Below, one piece after another: positions 1 through 9,179 of a stretch of DNA of 64,000 nucleotides; position 1 is the first letter of the stretch; the number at the start of each line of letters is the position of its first letter. The position numbers were made by a program, and so were the translations under genes. The stretch covers positions 62,001 to 126,000 of the forward strand of contig NZ_JAGKSD010000004.1 of assembly GCF_017942225.1 (NCBI RefSeq), read 5' to 3'. This stretch comes from Corynebacterium sp. Marseille-P3884. Lineage in GTDB: Bacteria; Actinomycetota; Actinomycetes; Mycobacteriales; Mycobacteriaceae. The notes under the pieces are model-generated. The model worked only from the letters and a program-made list of their open reading frames with translations. It did not search any database and had not been told where the DNA came from.

Positions 1-885
1 AAGCGGACATTGCGCGTGGCCACGCGCGGTTCCAAGCTCGCGCAGACACAAGCGGGGCACATGCGCGATGCGCTTATCCGCGCCGGGTACCCCGCCGAGC
101 TCACCATCGTCACCACCGCGGGCGATTTGAGCCAGGCGCCGGTGGAGCGCATCGGCGTCGGGGTGTTCACCACGGCGATCCGACAGGCGGTATTCGATAA
201 CGAGGCGGACGTGGCCGTCCACTCGTTCAAGGACTTGCCGACGGCGGATGAGCCGCGCACGCACCTGGTGATTCCGGCACGCGAGGACCGTCGTGAAGCG
301 CTGATCGCTCGCGACGGGATGACGCTTGCGGACCTGCCGGAAGGCGCGAAGGTGGGCACGTCTGCGCCGCGGCGTATTGCCCAGCTCAAGGCGATGCGCC
401 GGGACCTGGATATCCGCCCGTTGCGCGGCAATATCGATTCGCGCATGGGACGTGTCACCAGCGGTGAGCTCGACGCAGTGGTGTTGGCCTTCGCGGGTCT
501 GACCCGAGTGGGGCTGGGCGGAAACGCCACGCAGGTCTTCGACCCGGCAGAGTTCATGCCGGCGCCAGCCCAGGGTGCGTTGGCTGTGGAGTGCAGGGCA
601 GACGACGAGTACGCGAGGGCGGCCGTCGATAAGCTTGTCAGTGCTCAGGACACGAAATGCGCGATGGCCGAGCGGACGGTGCTCGCTGAGCTCGAGGCGG
701 GCTGCACAGCGCCGGTTGCTTCGAGTGCGACGATCGACGGGGAGCTGATCACCCTGCGCGGCGGCGTATTCGCGTTGGACGGTTCCGCGCAGCTCGTCGA
801 GGAAGCAACGGGCACCGACCCGGTCGAGCTCGGCCGCGAGGTGGCGAAAAAGCTTTTCGACGGCGGCGCCGCCCGCTTCCTCTAA
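1..885 (+). CDS. hemC: Porphobilinogen deaminase (hydroxymethylbilane synthase), probably 5'-partial
   Basis: Condenses four porphobilinogen molecules into hydroxymethylbilane, the linear precursor of uroporphyrinogen III, in the cytoplasm. The reading frame is open from the first base of the window; a TTG at 10 could start it, but the conserved opening [12 protein letters not shown] normally follows closely on a Met, so the true start probably lies just upstream. Recognisable stretches are [33 protein letters not shown] and [10 protein letters not shown]. The dipyrromethane-cofactor cysteine lies in [10 protein letters not shown] (about residue 232 counted from the TTG). Length (about 291 aa) fits the family. 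It is followed after 180 bp by hemD/cobA and hemB, the usual corynebacterial order. Confidence 0.95.
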   Translation, partial: KRTLRVATRGSKLAQTQAGHMRDALIRAGYPAELTIVTTAGDLSQAPVERIGVGVFTTAIRQAVFDNEADVAVHSFKDLPTADEPRTHLVIPAREDRREALIARDGMTLADLPEGAKVGTSAPRRIAQLKAMRRDLDIRPLRGNIDSRMGRVTSGELDAVVLAFAGLTRVGLGGNATQVFDPAEFMPAPAQGALAVECRADDEYARAAVDKLVSAQDTKCAMAERTVLAELEAGCTAPVASSATIDGELITLRGGVFALDGSAQLVEEATGTDPVELGREVAKKLFDGGAARFL

Positions 886-1065
886 ACGCCGTTTCCCGCG
901 GTAATTTCTTGAAATCGCGCTACTAAATTAAGGTGTAGTTACCATACGCCGTCAGCGCCGCTTCCCATCTGGTCCCCCTTGCGTGTTTCCGGGGTCTCAA
1001 GCAGGCGCGATGCGCACCTTTGTAAGTAAGAATTGTCGCGATCTGCCTAGAAAAGATTTGAGTCA
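886..1065. other. hemC-hemD intergenic region
   Basis: This stretch has no convincing gene. It contains an AT-rich patch (905-945) with a TTGAAA at 909-914 that could belong to a promoter for the downstream gene, but no well-spaced -10 partner stands out. A short GAAAAGA stretch lies about 10 nt before the hemD start codon. Confidence 0.4.
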
Positions 1066-2805
1066 ATGACGAGTGCTGCCATGCCGCTTTCCGCGGACGA
1101 AAACACGTCTGCAACCTCTGTGGAGGTGAACGTGCCGAAGGGGAAAGTGATTTTCGTCGGTGCAGGTCCGGGCAACCCGGATTTGCTCACTATTCGCGCC
1201 CGCGAAGTTCTCGAGCGCAATGCCGTCGCAGTAGTCGACCCGGACGTCTCCGCCGGTGTGCGGGAGGTCGTCGGTGCCGGCCTGCCCGTGCCGGAGGACA
1301 AGCGGAAGGCCGCGGAGAAGGCCTACGAGGAAATGTGCGCGAAGGCGAAGGAAGCGGGAGCCCGACGCAAGCCGCCGCGCCCGGCGGGCCCGACGGCTGC
1401 GGAGCTCAGCGATGCCGCGCCGCAGGGCGAAGGCATTGTCGCTCCGCTGGAAACCGCGCTGGGCGAGGCAGCTGCCGCCATCGACCGCGGGGAAGCGGGC
1501 GACGGCGATGTGATCCGCCTCGTGGCGGGCAACCCGCTGACCCGCAACGCCATCATGGAGGAGATCTCCGCCGTGGCCGCTGCCGGCCTGGAATTCCAGG
1601 TCGTGCCGGGCATGTCCCTGCCGTCGACTGTCCCGTCTTTCGCTGGCATCGGTCTCGGTTCCACGTACACGGAGGCTGACCTGGGCAATGAGCCTGTGGA
1701 CTGGGACGGCCTGGCTGCCGCTCCGCAGCCGCTGGTTCTCCAGGGCGAGGCCCGCCACCTGCCGGTCATCGCTGATGAGCTCACCGCGCGCGGATATGCG
1801 CCGACGACGCCGCTGACCGTCACTGTCAACGGCACGACGCGCCTGCAGCGCACATTCGACGCGACGCTGGGGACAGTGGGCAAACTCGACGCAGACCTGG
1901 ACGGCACCCTCGTGGTCACCATTGGTACTGCCGTGGACGACCGCTCGAAGTACTCCTGGTGGGAGAACCGCCCGCTGTACGGCTGGCGCGTGCTCGTCCC
2001 GCGTGCAAAGGAGCAGGCGGGGCCGATGAATGCCCGCCTGACCTCCTACGGCGCGATCCCGCAGTCCGTGCCGACGATCTCGATGGAAGCGCCGCGCAAC
2101 CCGGCCCAGATGGATCGTGCGATCAAGGGCATCGTCGAGGGCCGCTACCAGTGGATCGTGTTCACGTCCGTCAACGGTGTGAATGCCGTGTGGGACAAAT
2201 TCGAGGAGTTGGGCCTGGACGCGCGCTCATTTGCGGGCGTGCACCTCGCGGCCGTGGGCGGCAAGACCGCCGACGCGATCCGCGCCCGCGGCATGTTCCC
2301 GGAGCTGCTCCCGCACCGCACGAAGCAGAACGCGCAGGGTCTCGTGGATGTCTTCCCGGAGTATGTCGAAGAGATCGACCCGGTGGGCCGCGTGCTGCTG
2401 CCACGCGCCGATATCGGCACCGATGTGCTTGTCGACGGCCTGCTGGAGAAGGGCTGGGAGGTCGACGACGTGGTCGCCTACCGCACCGTCCGCGCCGCGC
2501 CGCCCGCACCGGAAGTACGCGACATGATCAAGACCGGCGGCTTCGACGCTGTCTGCTTCACCTCGGCATCCACGGTAAAGAACCTCGTGGGTATCGCGGG
2601 CAAGCCGCACGCGCGCACCATCATCGCGTGCATCGGCCCGATGGCCGCGGCAGAGGCGAAGGAGCAGGGTCTGCGTGTCGACGTCGTGCCCGAGGTCGCT
2701 GACGTGCCCTCGCTTGTCGACGCTTTGGCCGAGCATGTCGCCGGACTCCGCGCCGCAGGCCAGCTGCCGCCGCCGCGCAAGAAGCGCCGCTCGCGCCGTT
2801 CCTAA
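1066..2805 (+). CDS. hemD: Bifunctional uroporphyrinogen-III C-methyltransferase / uroporphyrinogen-III synthase
   Basis: A fusion of two enzymes acting at the uroporphyrinogen III branch point. The N-terminal part (roughly residues 25-275) is an SAM-dependent uroporphyrinogen methyltransferase (CobA/SUMT type), starting with the glycine-rich [12 protein letters not shown] and containing [11 protein letters not shown] and a VPGMSLPS segment. The C-terminal part (about 290-560) is HemD-like, with [21 protein letters not shown] and [10 protein letters not shown]. The protein is 579 aa and ends in a basic tail. Other in-frame starts exist (ATG 1081). This fusion is typical of corynebacteria. The role in cyclising hydroxymethylbilane is established for the family; siroheme-branch activity is inferred from the SUMT half, whose sequence is somewhat degenerate. 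Confidence 0.92.
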   Translation: MTSAAMPLSADENTSATSVEVNVPKGKVIFVGAGPGNPDLLTIRAREVLERNAVAVVDPDVSAGVREVVGAGLPVPEDKRKAAEKAYEEMCAKAKEAGARRKPPRPAGPTAAELSDAAPQGEGIVAPLETALGEAAAAIDRGEAGDGDVIRLVAGNPLTRNAIMEEISAVAAAGLEFQVVPGMSLPSTVPSFAGIGLGSTYTEADLGNEPVDWDGLAAAPQPLVLQGEARHLPVIADELTARGYAPTTPLTVTVNGTTRLQRTFDATLGTVGKLDADLDGTLVVTIGTAVDDRSKYSWWENRPLYGWRVLVPRAKEQAGPMNARLTSYGAIPQSVPTISMEAPRNPAQMDRAIKGIVEGRYQWIVFTSVNGVNAVWDKFEELGLDARSFAGVHLAAVGGKTADAIRARGMFPELLPHRTKQNAQGLVDVFPEYVEEIDPVGRVLLPRADIGTDVLVDGLLEKGWEVDDVVAYRTVRAAPPAPEVRDMIKTGGFDAVCFTSASTVKNLVGIAGKPHARTIIACIGPMAAAEAKEQGLRVDVVPEVADVPSLVDALAEHVAGLRAAGQLPPPRKKRRSRRS

Positions 2806-2848
2806 AACTGCATTCGGACAGCCATTTTTTCCTGCACCACGAAGTTCC

Positions 2849-2854
2849 TAATAT
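2849..2854 (+). promoter_or_regulatory. -10 hexamer of hemB promoter
   Basis: TAATAT is followed by exactly 7 nt and then the in-frame GTG at 2862, the spacing expected for a leaderless transcript. It favours GTG 2862 over the ATG at 2853, which overlaps the hexamer. Confidence 0.6.
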
Positions 2855-2861
2855 GGGGTGC

Positions 2862-3917
2862 GTGTCTGATTCAGCTTTGAACCCCCAGAATGCTGGTCCC
2901 GTGCGCCGTCCGCGTCGGCTGCGCCGCAGCCCCGTGATGCGCGCGATGGTCGCCGAGACCCAGCTGCACCCGACGGATTTCATCCTGCCGCTGTTCATCG
3001 CCGACGACTTGGGCGAGCACGGCGAGCGCCGTGAGATCCCCTCGATGCCGGGCGTGTACCAGCACAGCATGGACTCCCTGGTGGAGATCTGCCGCGAAGC
3101 AGTCGAACTCGGCATTCCCTGCGTGGACCTGTTCGGTGTGCCGCTCGACGAGGACAAGGACGCGGAAGGCTCCCAGGCCTGGGCCGCTGACGGCATTTTG
3201 AACCGTGCGCTTGCCCGCCTGCGCGCAGAATTCGGCGAGGACCTGCTGATCATGGCCGACACGTGCCTGGACGAATTCACCGACCACGGCCACTGCGGCG
3301 TCGTGGTCACTGACGCCCACGGCAACGATGTGGTGGATAACGATGCCACGCTGCCGCTCTACACCAAGATGGCGGTCTCGCAGGCGGAAGCCGGCGCGCA
3401 CATTGTCAGCCCCTCGGGAATGATGGACGGCCAGATCGAGGTCATCCGTGAAGCACTCGATAACGCTGGCTACCAGGATGTGGCCATCATGGCCTATTCC
3501 GCGAAATACGCCTCGGCGTTCTTTGGGCCGTTCCGCGATGCCGTCGGCTCCTCGCTGACCGGCGACCGCCGCACCTACCAGCAGGACCCGGCGAATATTC
3601 GCGAGTCCCTGCTCGAGGTGGAGCTCGACCTCGCGGAAGGCACGGACTTCGTCATGGTCAAGCCCGCCCTGCCGTACCTCGACGTGCTGGCCAAGATCGC
3701 TGAGATGTCCCCGGTGCCAGTGGCGGCCTACCAGGTCTCCGGCGAGTACGCGATGATCCAAGCCGCCGGTGCCAATGGGTGGACTGACCGCGATGCCACC
3801 ATGATGGAGGCGCTTAAGTCCATCAAGCGCGCTGGTGCTGACCAGATCTTCACCTACTTCGCTCTCGACGCGGCACGCATTCTCACTGGCCGCGAGGACA
3901 AGGCGGGGCAGCGATGA
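2862..3917 (+). CDS. hemB: Delta-aminolevulinic acid dehydratase (porphobilinogen synthase)
   Basis: Condenses two 5-aminolevulinate molecules to porphobilinogen. The Schiff-base lysines lie in [15 protein letters not shown] and [12 protein letters not shown]. The metal-site segment reads [14 protein letters not shown]: of the three zinc cysteines known from animal enzymes, the first and third are present and the middle one is Asp, so the metal site looks intermediate between Zn-type and Mg-type enzymes. Length from GTG is 351 aa. The start was chosen from the -10 box 7 nt upstream; an ATG 9 nt earlier (2853) is possible. The 3' end overlaps the next gene by 4 nt (ATGA), suggesting translational coupling. 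Confidence 0.95.
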   Translation: MSDSALNPQNAGPVRRPRRLRRSPVMRAMVAETQLHPTDFILPLFIADDLGEHGERREIPSMPGVYQHSMDSLVEICREAVELGIPCVDLFGVPLDEDKDAEGSQAWAADGILNRALARLRAEFGEDLLIMADTCLDEFTDHGHCGVVVTDAHGNDVVDNDATLPLYTKMAVSQAEAGAHIVSPSGMMDGQIEVIREALDNAGYQDVAIMAYSAKYASAFFGPFRDAVGSSLTGDRRTYQQDPANIRESLLEVELDLAEGTDFVMVKPALPYLDVLAKIAEMSPVPVAAYQVSGEYAMIQAAGANGWTDRDATMMEALKSIKRAGADQIFTYFALDAARILTGREDKAGQR

Positions 3918-4552
3918 CCGTGCCTAATCCCGGAATGATGCCGGTGGGAAATGCGGGGGACAAGGGGGCGTCGACAAGCGGGAAGCGTGACGCGCACGAC
4001 CCGCACAAACCCCCGGAGGCCGTGCGCTACCTGCTCCTTGCGTGGGCGGTCATGATCGGCGCCGAGCTCGTGCATCAACTCTTCGGCGTGGCCATGGCGC
4101 TGCTTGATCCGACGGCGCTGATGGAATCCGCGCGCGAGGCGAATAAGTCCGTCGGTGGTGCAGAAGCCGTGAGCGACGACCAGGTCAAGCTGATCGTCTA
4201 CATCGCGATCGCGCTGATGGGGCTGTTCGCGCTCGCGGTTGTTTTGCTGCTTGCGCTGGCGCTGAAAGCGATCGCGCGGCGGAAGAAATGGGCCCAGAAT
4301 GCCACCATGCTGCTGATGGTGTTCTCCGGCTATTTCCTGCTGCGCATGATCACCGTCTTCCTCGTCGTCGGCGCGCATACCGATGGGATTCCTACTGCGG
4401 TGGTGGCGCTTGACGGCATCATCCAGATCATCGCCGGTGTCGCCGGAATCTGCGGCCTCATCTTCGCCCAGCAGGACGAAGCCAAGAAGTGGATTGCCAA
4501 GCAAGATGCTAAAGGCGGACGCGGCCATCATAATGATTCCAGTCCTGTTTGA
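3914..4552 (+). CDS. Four-helix membrane protein of unknown function
   Basis: A 212-aa protein with a polar N-terminus of about 35 residues and four predicted transmembrane segments (around residues 38-62, 92-116, 124-150 and 158-182), ending in a charged cytoplasmic-type tail. I recognise no catalytic motif. It overlaps hemB by 4 nt and is followed by a second four-helix protein, so the two probably form a small pair cotranscribed with hemB. Membrane proteins at this place between hemB and hemE are usual in corynebacterial heme clusters, but no function can be assigned from sequence. Confidence 0.7.
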   Translation: MTVPNPGMMPVGNAGDKGASTSGKRDAHDPHKPPEAVRYLLLAWAVMIGAELVHQLFGVAMALLDPTALMESAREANKSVGGAEAVSDDQVKLIVYIAIALMGLFALAVVLLLALALKAIARRKKWAQNATMLLMVFSGYFLLRMITVFLVVGAHTDGIPTAVVALDGIIQIIAGVAGICGLIFAQQDEAKKWIAKQDAKGGRGHHNDSSPV

Positions 4553-4575
4553 ACCTGATCGGAAGTCACACGACC

Positions 4576-5061
4576 ATGGCCGGAATGTTCCCCACGATGC
4601 TCAGCCACCCGGACGATGCGAACCGTCGCAGCTCTGCCGGGCAGGCGGGCGATGAATGGCCGCGGCCGCTACAGATCGGCTTCTACCTGATCTGCGCCGC
4701 GGCTGTACTCATGCTGCTCAGCGCAATGACCCTGCTCAGCCAGGGCCTTCCCGACGGGATCGACGAATCCCTGCGCGGGTATTTCATGACCAATATGCGC
4801 GTCGCTGCTTTTGGCAACATCATCTTGGGCGTGCTGCTGGTGTCTGCCGCGTCATTCTTCCGCCAGGGCAGCCGTTCCGCGCGCCGCTGGGCCAGCGTGT
4901 TCATCGGCCTGGCGCTCTTTCTCAACCTGGCCGCATTTTTGACGAAGGTTCTCTCGGTCTGGGCGGCCATGTCCATCGTGATTGTGCTGGCTTTCGGCCT
5001 GTTCTTCACCTTCCGGCCGGACTCCAACGCATTCGTGGATAAGATGAGCCCGCGATTTTAA
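4576..5061 (+). CDS. Small four-helix membrane protein
   Basis: A 161-aa protein from ATG 4576 (a TTG at 4549, overlapping the previous stop, is an alternative start). It has a polar N-terminus of about 35 residues and then four hydrophobic segments, including IGFYLICAAAVLMLLSAM and AAFGNIILGVLLVSAASFF. Its topology resembles that of the gene just upstream, and the two could be distant paralogues or partners. No functional motif is recognised. Confidence 0.65.
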   Translation: MAGMFPTMLSHPDDANRRSSAGQAGDEWPRPLQIGFYLICAAAVLMLLSAMTLLSQGLPDGIDESLRGYFMTNMRVAAFGNIILGVLLVSAASFFRQGSRSARRWASVFIGLALFLNLAAFLTKVLSVWAAMSIVIVLAFGLFFTFRPDSNAFVDKMSPRF

Positions 5062-5162
5062 TGTCGCTCTGTGAGCCCACAACACGGGGTTGGGGGAGCG
5101 AACAGTATTGACCGACTAAAGACGAATTGATCATGGCCGAGCACGGAAAGGGGTGAGACGAC

Positions 5163-8096
5163 ATGGCACACAGCGAAGACGACGTCCGCGACCCGGACAC
5201 CAGCGGATTCTTGAGCAAGGACTCGATCCGCCAGACAGCGGAAAATGCCGAAATTGCGGCGAATACCAGCGCGATCGGCCCAGACTCCGACAGCGATGAG
5301 GAGTGCAACACCGACGGTTCCGAAAACTCCGACGACACCGACAACGCCGAGACCTCCGGCGACGGGGAGCAGGACAACGCTGAAGAGAGCGGGGACTCCG
5401 CTACTTACGACGACAAAGACGCAGCGTCTGCCCCGGCGGAGCCGGAGGAAGCGACCGGCAACTATGAAGTCGCTGAAGGGATCGATTCCGCCGATTCATC
5501 GGAGTCGAGCGCGCTGGGCCGCTCCATCGAGGACGCGCACGAGGCCGCGCGCAAGGCCGGCTTCGCCATCGGCGACGAGCCGGACAGCTCGGACCACTCC
5601 GGGTGGGCGGCTGTCGGTGTCGGTGACCTGCCGGACCGCCCGCACGTCTCTTACTCGTTCTTGCTCGAGGACCTTCCTGCTGTTCCGGACGTGAACGAAG
5701 TCGAGGAGGCGGTGGAAGAACTCGACGGAGTCCAGTGCCGCATCGTCTACCCCAGTTCCACAGCGTGGGTGACTGCGCCGGACACGATGAGCCCCATGGT
5801 GATCCTGGAGGCCTTCGCCGCCCAAGGAATCTCAGCGACGATGTCGGAGACGTCCCTGCTGCGTTATGCGGCGCGGGCGCAGACAGCCGAGCACCATATC
5901 CGCCGCAAGCCGGTAAAGGACATGCCCAGCCGCATGCGCCGGCGCCGCCGCCTGGCCGCCCGCTCGATGGATAAGGCGCGCCGGGCCGGTTACGGCCAGC
6001 CCCGCCAGGAGCACAAGCACGAGGACGTTCTCTACACCGCTCGCGACCTCGTCACCCCGGCCCGCATGTGGCTGGCGTTGGTGCTCACCATTCCGGTGCT
6101 GGTGATGGCGTATGTCGAGCCCGCCCAATTCGACGGCTGGCAGTGGGTGTCGCTGGCGTTGGCCACCCCGGTGGTCACGTGGTGCGCGTTGCCGTTCCAC
6201 CGCGCGATGCTGGGCGGTGTGCGCCGGGGCATCGCGGCGCTCGACGGCGCGAGTTCGACCGCGGCGATCATCGCGTATGTGTGGTCGGCCGCCGTCATCG
6301 CATTCGCTCCGACGGGCCATCGCGGCTGGCATTCCACATTCTCCTGGTTCGCCTTCGCGCCGGGCACGGCCGACGGCCCGGAACTCTTCCTCGATGTCGC
6401 CTGCGGCATCACGACGCTGCTGCTCATCGGGCGGCGGTACTCGATCCGCGCGCGCACATTGCTTATCGACGAACTCACCGACGCCACTGTCTCTCCCGAC
6501 ACTGAGTACACCCGTATTAGTAAAAAGCGCGGCGGCGCGGATTGTGCCGAGGAGATGATCCCGGTCGCGGAGATCAACCGCGGCGATGACATCGTCGTGC
6601 ACGCGGGGGAGACCATCCCGGTGGACGGCAAGATCATGGGCGGCCGTGCACTGTTGCAGCCGGGCTTGATCGACGTGCACGAGCCGATGGACGTCAAGGT
6701 CGGTTCGGTCGTCTACTCCGGAACCGTGATCCGCGAGGGCGAGATCAAGGTTCGTGCGCAGCGCACTGGCCACACCACCCGTTGGCAGGCGGTGCACCAC
6801 TGGCTGACCGATGTGGAGCGCCGCCAGCGCTACGCGTCCGTGCAGTACGCCCGCGCAGCGGCGCTGCTTTTGCCGGTGGCGATGACTGTGGCGTTTTTCA
6901 GTTTCATCCTGTGGGGTTTGATCGCCCAAGATTACAACGCCGCGTTGCGTACCGCTTTGGCGGTGCTGTCCGGTGTCGCCCCGCCGGCGCTCGCGCTGTC
7001 GCCGGCTCTGGCGCTGCGGTTGGGCGTGGAATCGGCCGCCCGCAACGGCATTCTCGTACGCGACGGCGAGACTCTGCGCACCCTCGAGGATGCGGACACC
7101 GTGGTGTTCAACCGCGTGGGCACGTTGGCGGAGTCGAAGATGTTCATCGAATCCGTCACGGCGCTGGACGGGGAGAGCGAGGAAATGGTGCTGCGCATCG
7201 CCGGTGCGCTGTCCATGGAGTCGTCCCACCCGGCGTCCCGCGCTCTGGTGCACGGGGCGCGTGAGGCTCGCTCCCAGTCGGATGATGATCCGCATATGCC
7301 TGTGCGCTACGAGCTGGTCAGCATGGACCAGCACCCCAGCGGCGACATGGCGGGCAGGATCTCGATGATCTATGTCGACGAGGAAGGCCACGAGACTGCC
7401 ACCCAGGTGGATGCACAGCTGTGGCGTCCGGTGAACTTGTCCAACCTGCACGGCGCTTTGGCGGTGGCGGCCACATCCGGCGGCACCCCTGTGGTGGTGA
7501 GCTGGAAGGGCAAGAACCGTGGCGTGATCACGCTATTCGACCCGTTCAAGGACGATGCCGATGCAGCTGTCATGGCCTTGGAGTCACGCGGGCTGGAGAC
7601 GGTGATGCTCACACGCGACACGTATCCCGTCGCGCGCCGTTACGCCGATTACCTGGGTGTGTCCACGGTGCTGGCCGGCATCATGCACGACCGCAAGCCG
7701 GGCGCGATCCGCAATCTCCGCGCCGGCGGTGCCCGCGTGGCCGCGGTTGGCGATAACACCATCACGGATGCGCTGCGGGCAGCGAATGTCAGTTTGATGT
7801 CCGCCACCGCCGACGATATTGAGACCGGTCAGCAGCGCCGCCGTAAACTGTCTGCGGTCCTGTTGCGCAACGACGTCATGGCGGTGCCGCAGTTGATCGT
7901 TCACGCGCAGCGCGTCGGCGCGATCATCGACCGGAACCAGGTTCTGGCGTGGGGATACAACATCGCTGTGCTCGTCGCCGCGGTGGCCGGGGTGATCCCG
8001 CCGATCGTTGCGACGGTGCTCATGCTCGGTGCCTCCTTGCTCATCGAAGTGCTGTCGATGCGTGCGCGACGTTTCCCCCGGATCAACCGGTTGTGA
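5163..8096 (+). CDS. P-type ATPase-like membrane protein lacking catalytic motifs (probable pseudoenzyme)
   Basis: This 977-aa protein has the layout of a P1B heavy-metal ATPase: an acidic low-complexity N-terminus (about 1-150), a possible degenerate HMA-like domain (about 160-240), membrane helices from about 300, an actuator domain with AGETIPVDGKI, a nucleotide domain with SSHPASRAL, and C-terminal helices. Key motifs are lost. The membrane CPC motif reads APP (SGVAPPALALSP, about residue 605). The phosphorylation motif DKTGT reads NRVGT, with Asn at residue 650 in place of the phosphorylated Asp. The hinge GDGxND reads GDNTITD (about 863). The actuator TGE reads VHE. Transport by phosphoryl transfer therefore seems impossible; a structural, binding or regulatory role is inferred. 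An AAAGGGG ribosome binding site precedes the ATG, and hemE follows. Confidence 0.85.
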   Translation: MAHSEDDVRDPDTSGFLSKDSIRQTAENAEIAANTSAIGPDSDSDEECNTDGSENSDDTDNAETSGDGEQDNAEESGDSATYDDKDAASAPAEPEEATGNYEVAEGIDSADSSESSALGRSIEDAHEAARKAGFAIGDEPDSSDHSGWAAVGVGDLPDRPHVSYSFLLEDLPAVPDVNEVEEAVEELDGVQCRIVYPSSTAWVTAPDTMSPMVILEAFAAQGISATMSETSLLRYAARAQTAEHHIRRKPVKDMPSRMRRRRRLAARSMDKARRAGYGQPRQEHKHEDVLYTARDLVTPARMWLALVLTIPVLVMAYVEPAQFDGWQWVSLALATPVVTWCALPFHRAMLGGVRRGIAALDGASSTAAIIAYVWSAAVIAFAPTGHRGWHSTFSWFAFAPGTADGPELFLDVACGITTLLLIGRRYSIRARTLLIDELTDATVSPDTEYTRISKKRGGADCAEEMIPVAEINRGDDIVVHAGETIPVDGKIMGGRALLQPGLIDVHEPMDVKVGSVVYSGTVIREGEIKVRAQRTGHTTRWQAVHHWLTDVERRQRYASVQYARAAALLLPVAMTVAFFSFILWGLIAQDYNAALRTALAVLSGVAPPALALSPALALRLGVESAARNGILVRDGETLRTLEDADTVVFNRVGTLAESKMFIESVTALDGESEEMVLRIAGALSMESSHPASRALVHGAREARSQSDDDPHMPVRYELVSMDQHPSGDMAGRISMIYVDEEGHETATQVDAQLWRPVNLSNLHGALAVAATSGGTPVVVSWKGKNRGVITLFDPFKDDADAAVMALESRGLETVMLTRDTYPVARRYADYLGVSTVLAGIMHDRKPGAIRNLRAGGARVAAVGDNTITDALRAANVSLMSATADDIETGQQRRRKLSAVLLRNDVMAVPQLIVHAQRVGAIIDRNQVLAWGYNIAVLVAAVAGVIPPIVATVLMLGASLLIEVLSMRARRFPRINRL

Positions 8097-8116
8097 CACC
8101 TGTGGCACCGATGGGC

Positions 8117-8122
8117 CACAAT
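8117..8122 (+). promoter_or_regulatory. -10 hexamer of hemE promoter
   Basis: CACAAT is followed by 7 nt and the ATG at 8130, indicating leaderless transcription and deciding against the ATG at 8121, which would overlap the hexamer. Confidence 0.5.
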
Positions 8123-8129
8123 GGACTGC

Positions 8130-9179
8130 ATGACCCGACGTGAGCTGAATCAAGCCCCCATTGTGGAGGCCGCTTATGGCCGCACGCCGTCGCGAACCCC
8201 GGTGTGGTTCATGCGGCAGGCTGGCCGTTCCCTACCGGAATACCGCGAAGTGCGCGAAGGCATCGCCATGCTGGACTCGTGCTTCATGCCGGAGTTGCTC
8301 GCGGAGATCACGCTGCAGCCGGTGCGCCGCCACGATGTGGATGCGGCGATTCTGTTCTCCGATATCGTCGTGCCGCTCAAGGCCGCCGGCGTGGACGTGG
8401 AGATCGTGCCGGGCCGCGGCCCGGTGATGGGTGCACCGATCCGCACGAAGGAGGATGTGGCCAACTTGCCGGTCCTCGACCACGAGGTCGATGAGGTCGC
8501 CCAGGGCATCAGCCACATTCTCGACGAGTTGAACGACACCCAGGCGCTCATCGGTTTCGTGGGTGCGCCGTTCACGCTGGCCAGCTACCTCGTCGAGGGC
8601 GGGCCGAGCAAGAACCACGAGAAGACCAAAGCCATGATGCACGGCGACCCGGACACGTGGCACGAGCTGATGCGCCGCCTGGTGCCCACCATCACGGCGT
8701 TCTTGCGCACCCAGGTCACCGCGGGCATCGACGCGATGCAGCTCTTCGATTCCTGGGCAGGCTTCCTCACCGAGGCCGACTACCGCCGCCACGTGCTGCC
8801 GTATTCGACGGAGATCCTGGAGACGGTCGCGGGCGAGATCCCGCGCATCCATTTCGGCGTGTCCACGGGCGAGCTGCTCGGCGCTATGTCGGAGGCATGC
8901 AGCGAGGTCATGGGCGTCGATTGGCGTGTTCCGCTCGACCGCGCCGCGGAGCGTTTCGCCTCGCCGCGCGTGCTGCAGGGCAACCTTGATCCGGCGATGC
9001 TCTTTGCCGGTGCGGACGTCGTCCGCGAGGAGGTCGCGCGGATCAAGGCCGAGGCCGCTCGCGCGATCGAGGATGGCACCGCCACGGGCCATATCTTCAA
9101 CCTCGGCCACGGCGTGCTGCCCACCACTGATGCCGAGGCCATCACCGAAGCTGTGCGCATTATTCACGAGGAGAGCTAA
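8130..9179 (+). CDS. hemE: Uroporphyrinogen decarboxylase
   Basis: Removes the four acetate carboxyls of uroporphyrinogen III to give coproporphyrinogen III in the cytoplasm. The family signatures are clear: PVWFMRQAGRSLPEYRE near the N-terminus, FVGAPFTLASYLVEGG, LFDSWAGFL, HFGVSTGELLGAM and the C-terminal FNLGHGVLPTTD. The protein is 349 aa from ATG 8130, a normal length. The stop overlaps the next start (TAATG), so hemE and hemY are translationally coupled. Confidence 0.96.
   Translation: MTRRELNQAPIVEAAYGRTPSRTPVWFMRQAGRSLPEYREVREGIAMLDSCFMPELLAEITLQPVRRHDVDAAILFSDIVVPLKAAGVDVEIVPGRGPVMGAPIRTKEDVANLPVLDHEVDEVAQGISHILDELNDTQALIGFVGAPFTLASYLVEGGPSKNHEKTKAMMHGDPDTWHELMRRLVPTITAFLRTQVTAGIDAMQLFDSWAGFLTEADYRRHVLPYSTEILETVAGEIPRIHFGVSTGELLGAMSEACSEVMGVDWRVPLDRAAERFASPRVLQGNLDPAMLFAGADVVREEVARIKAEAARAIEDGTATGHIFNLGHGVLPTTDAEAITEAVRIIHEES

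Noticed and set aside
5230..5480. Acidic start of the P-type-ATPase-like gene as a separate small protein
   Set aside because: The frame is continuous with the membrane part, has one ribosome binding site, and acidic N-terminal extensions recur here (nusG, resB tail).
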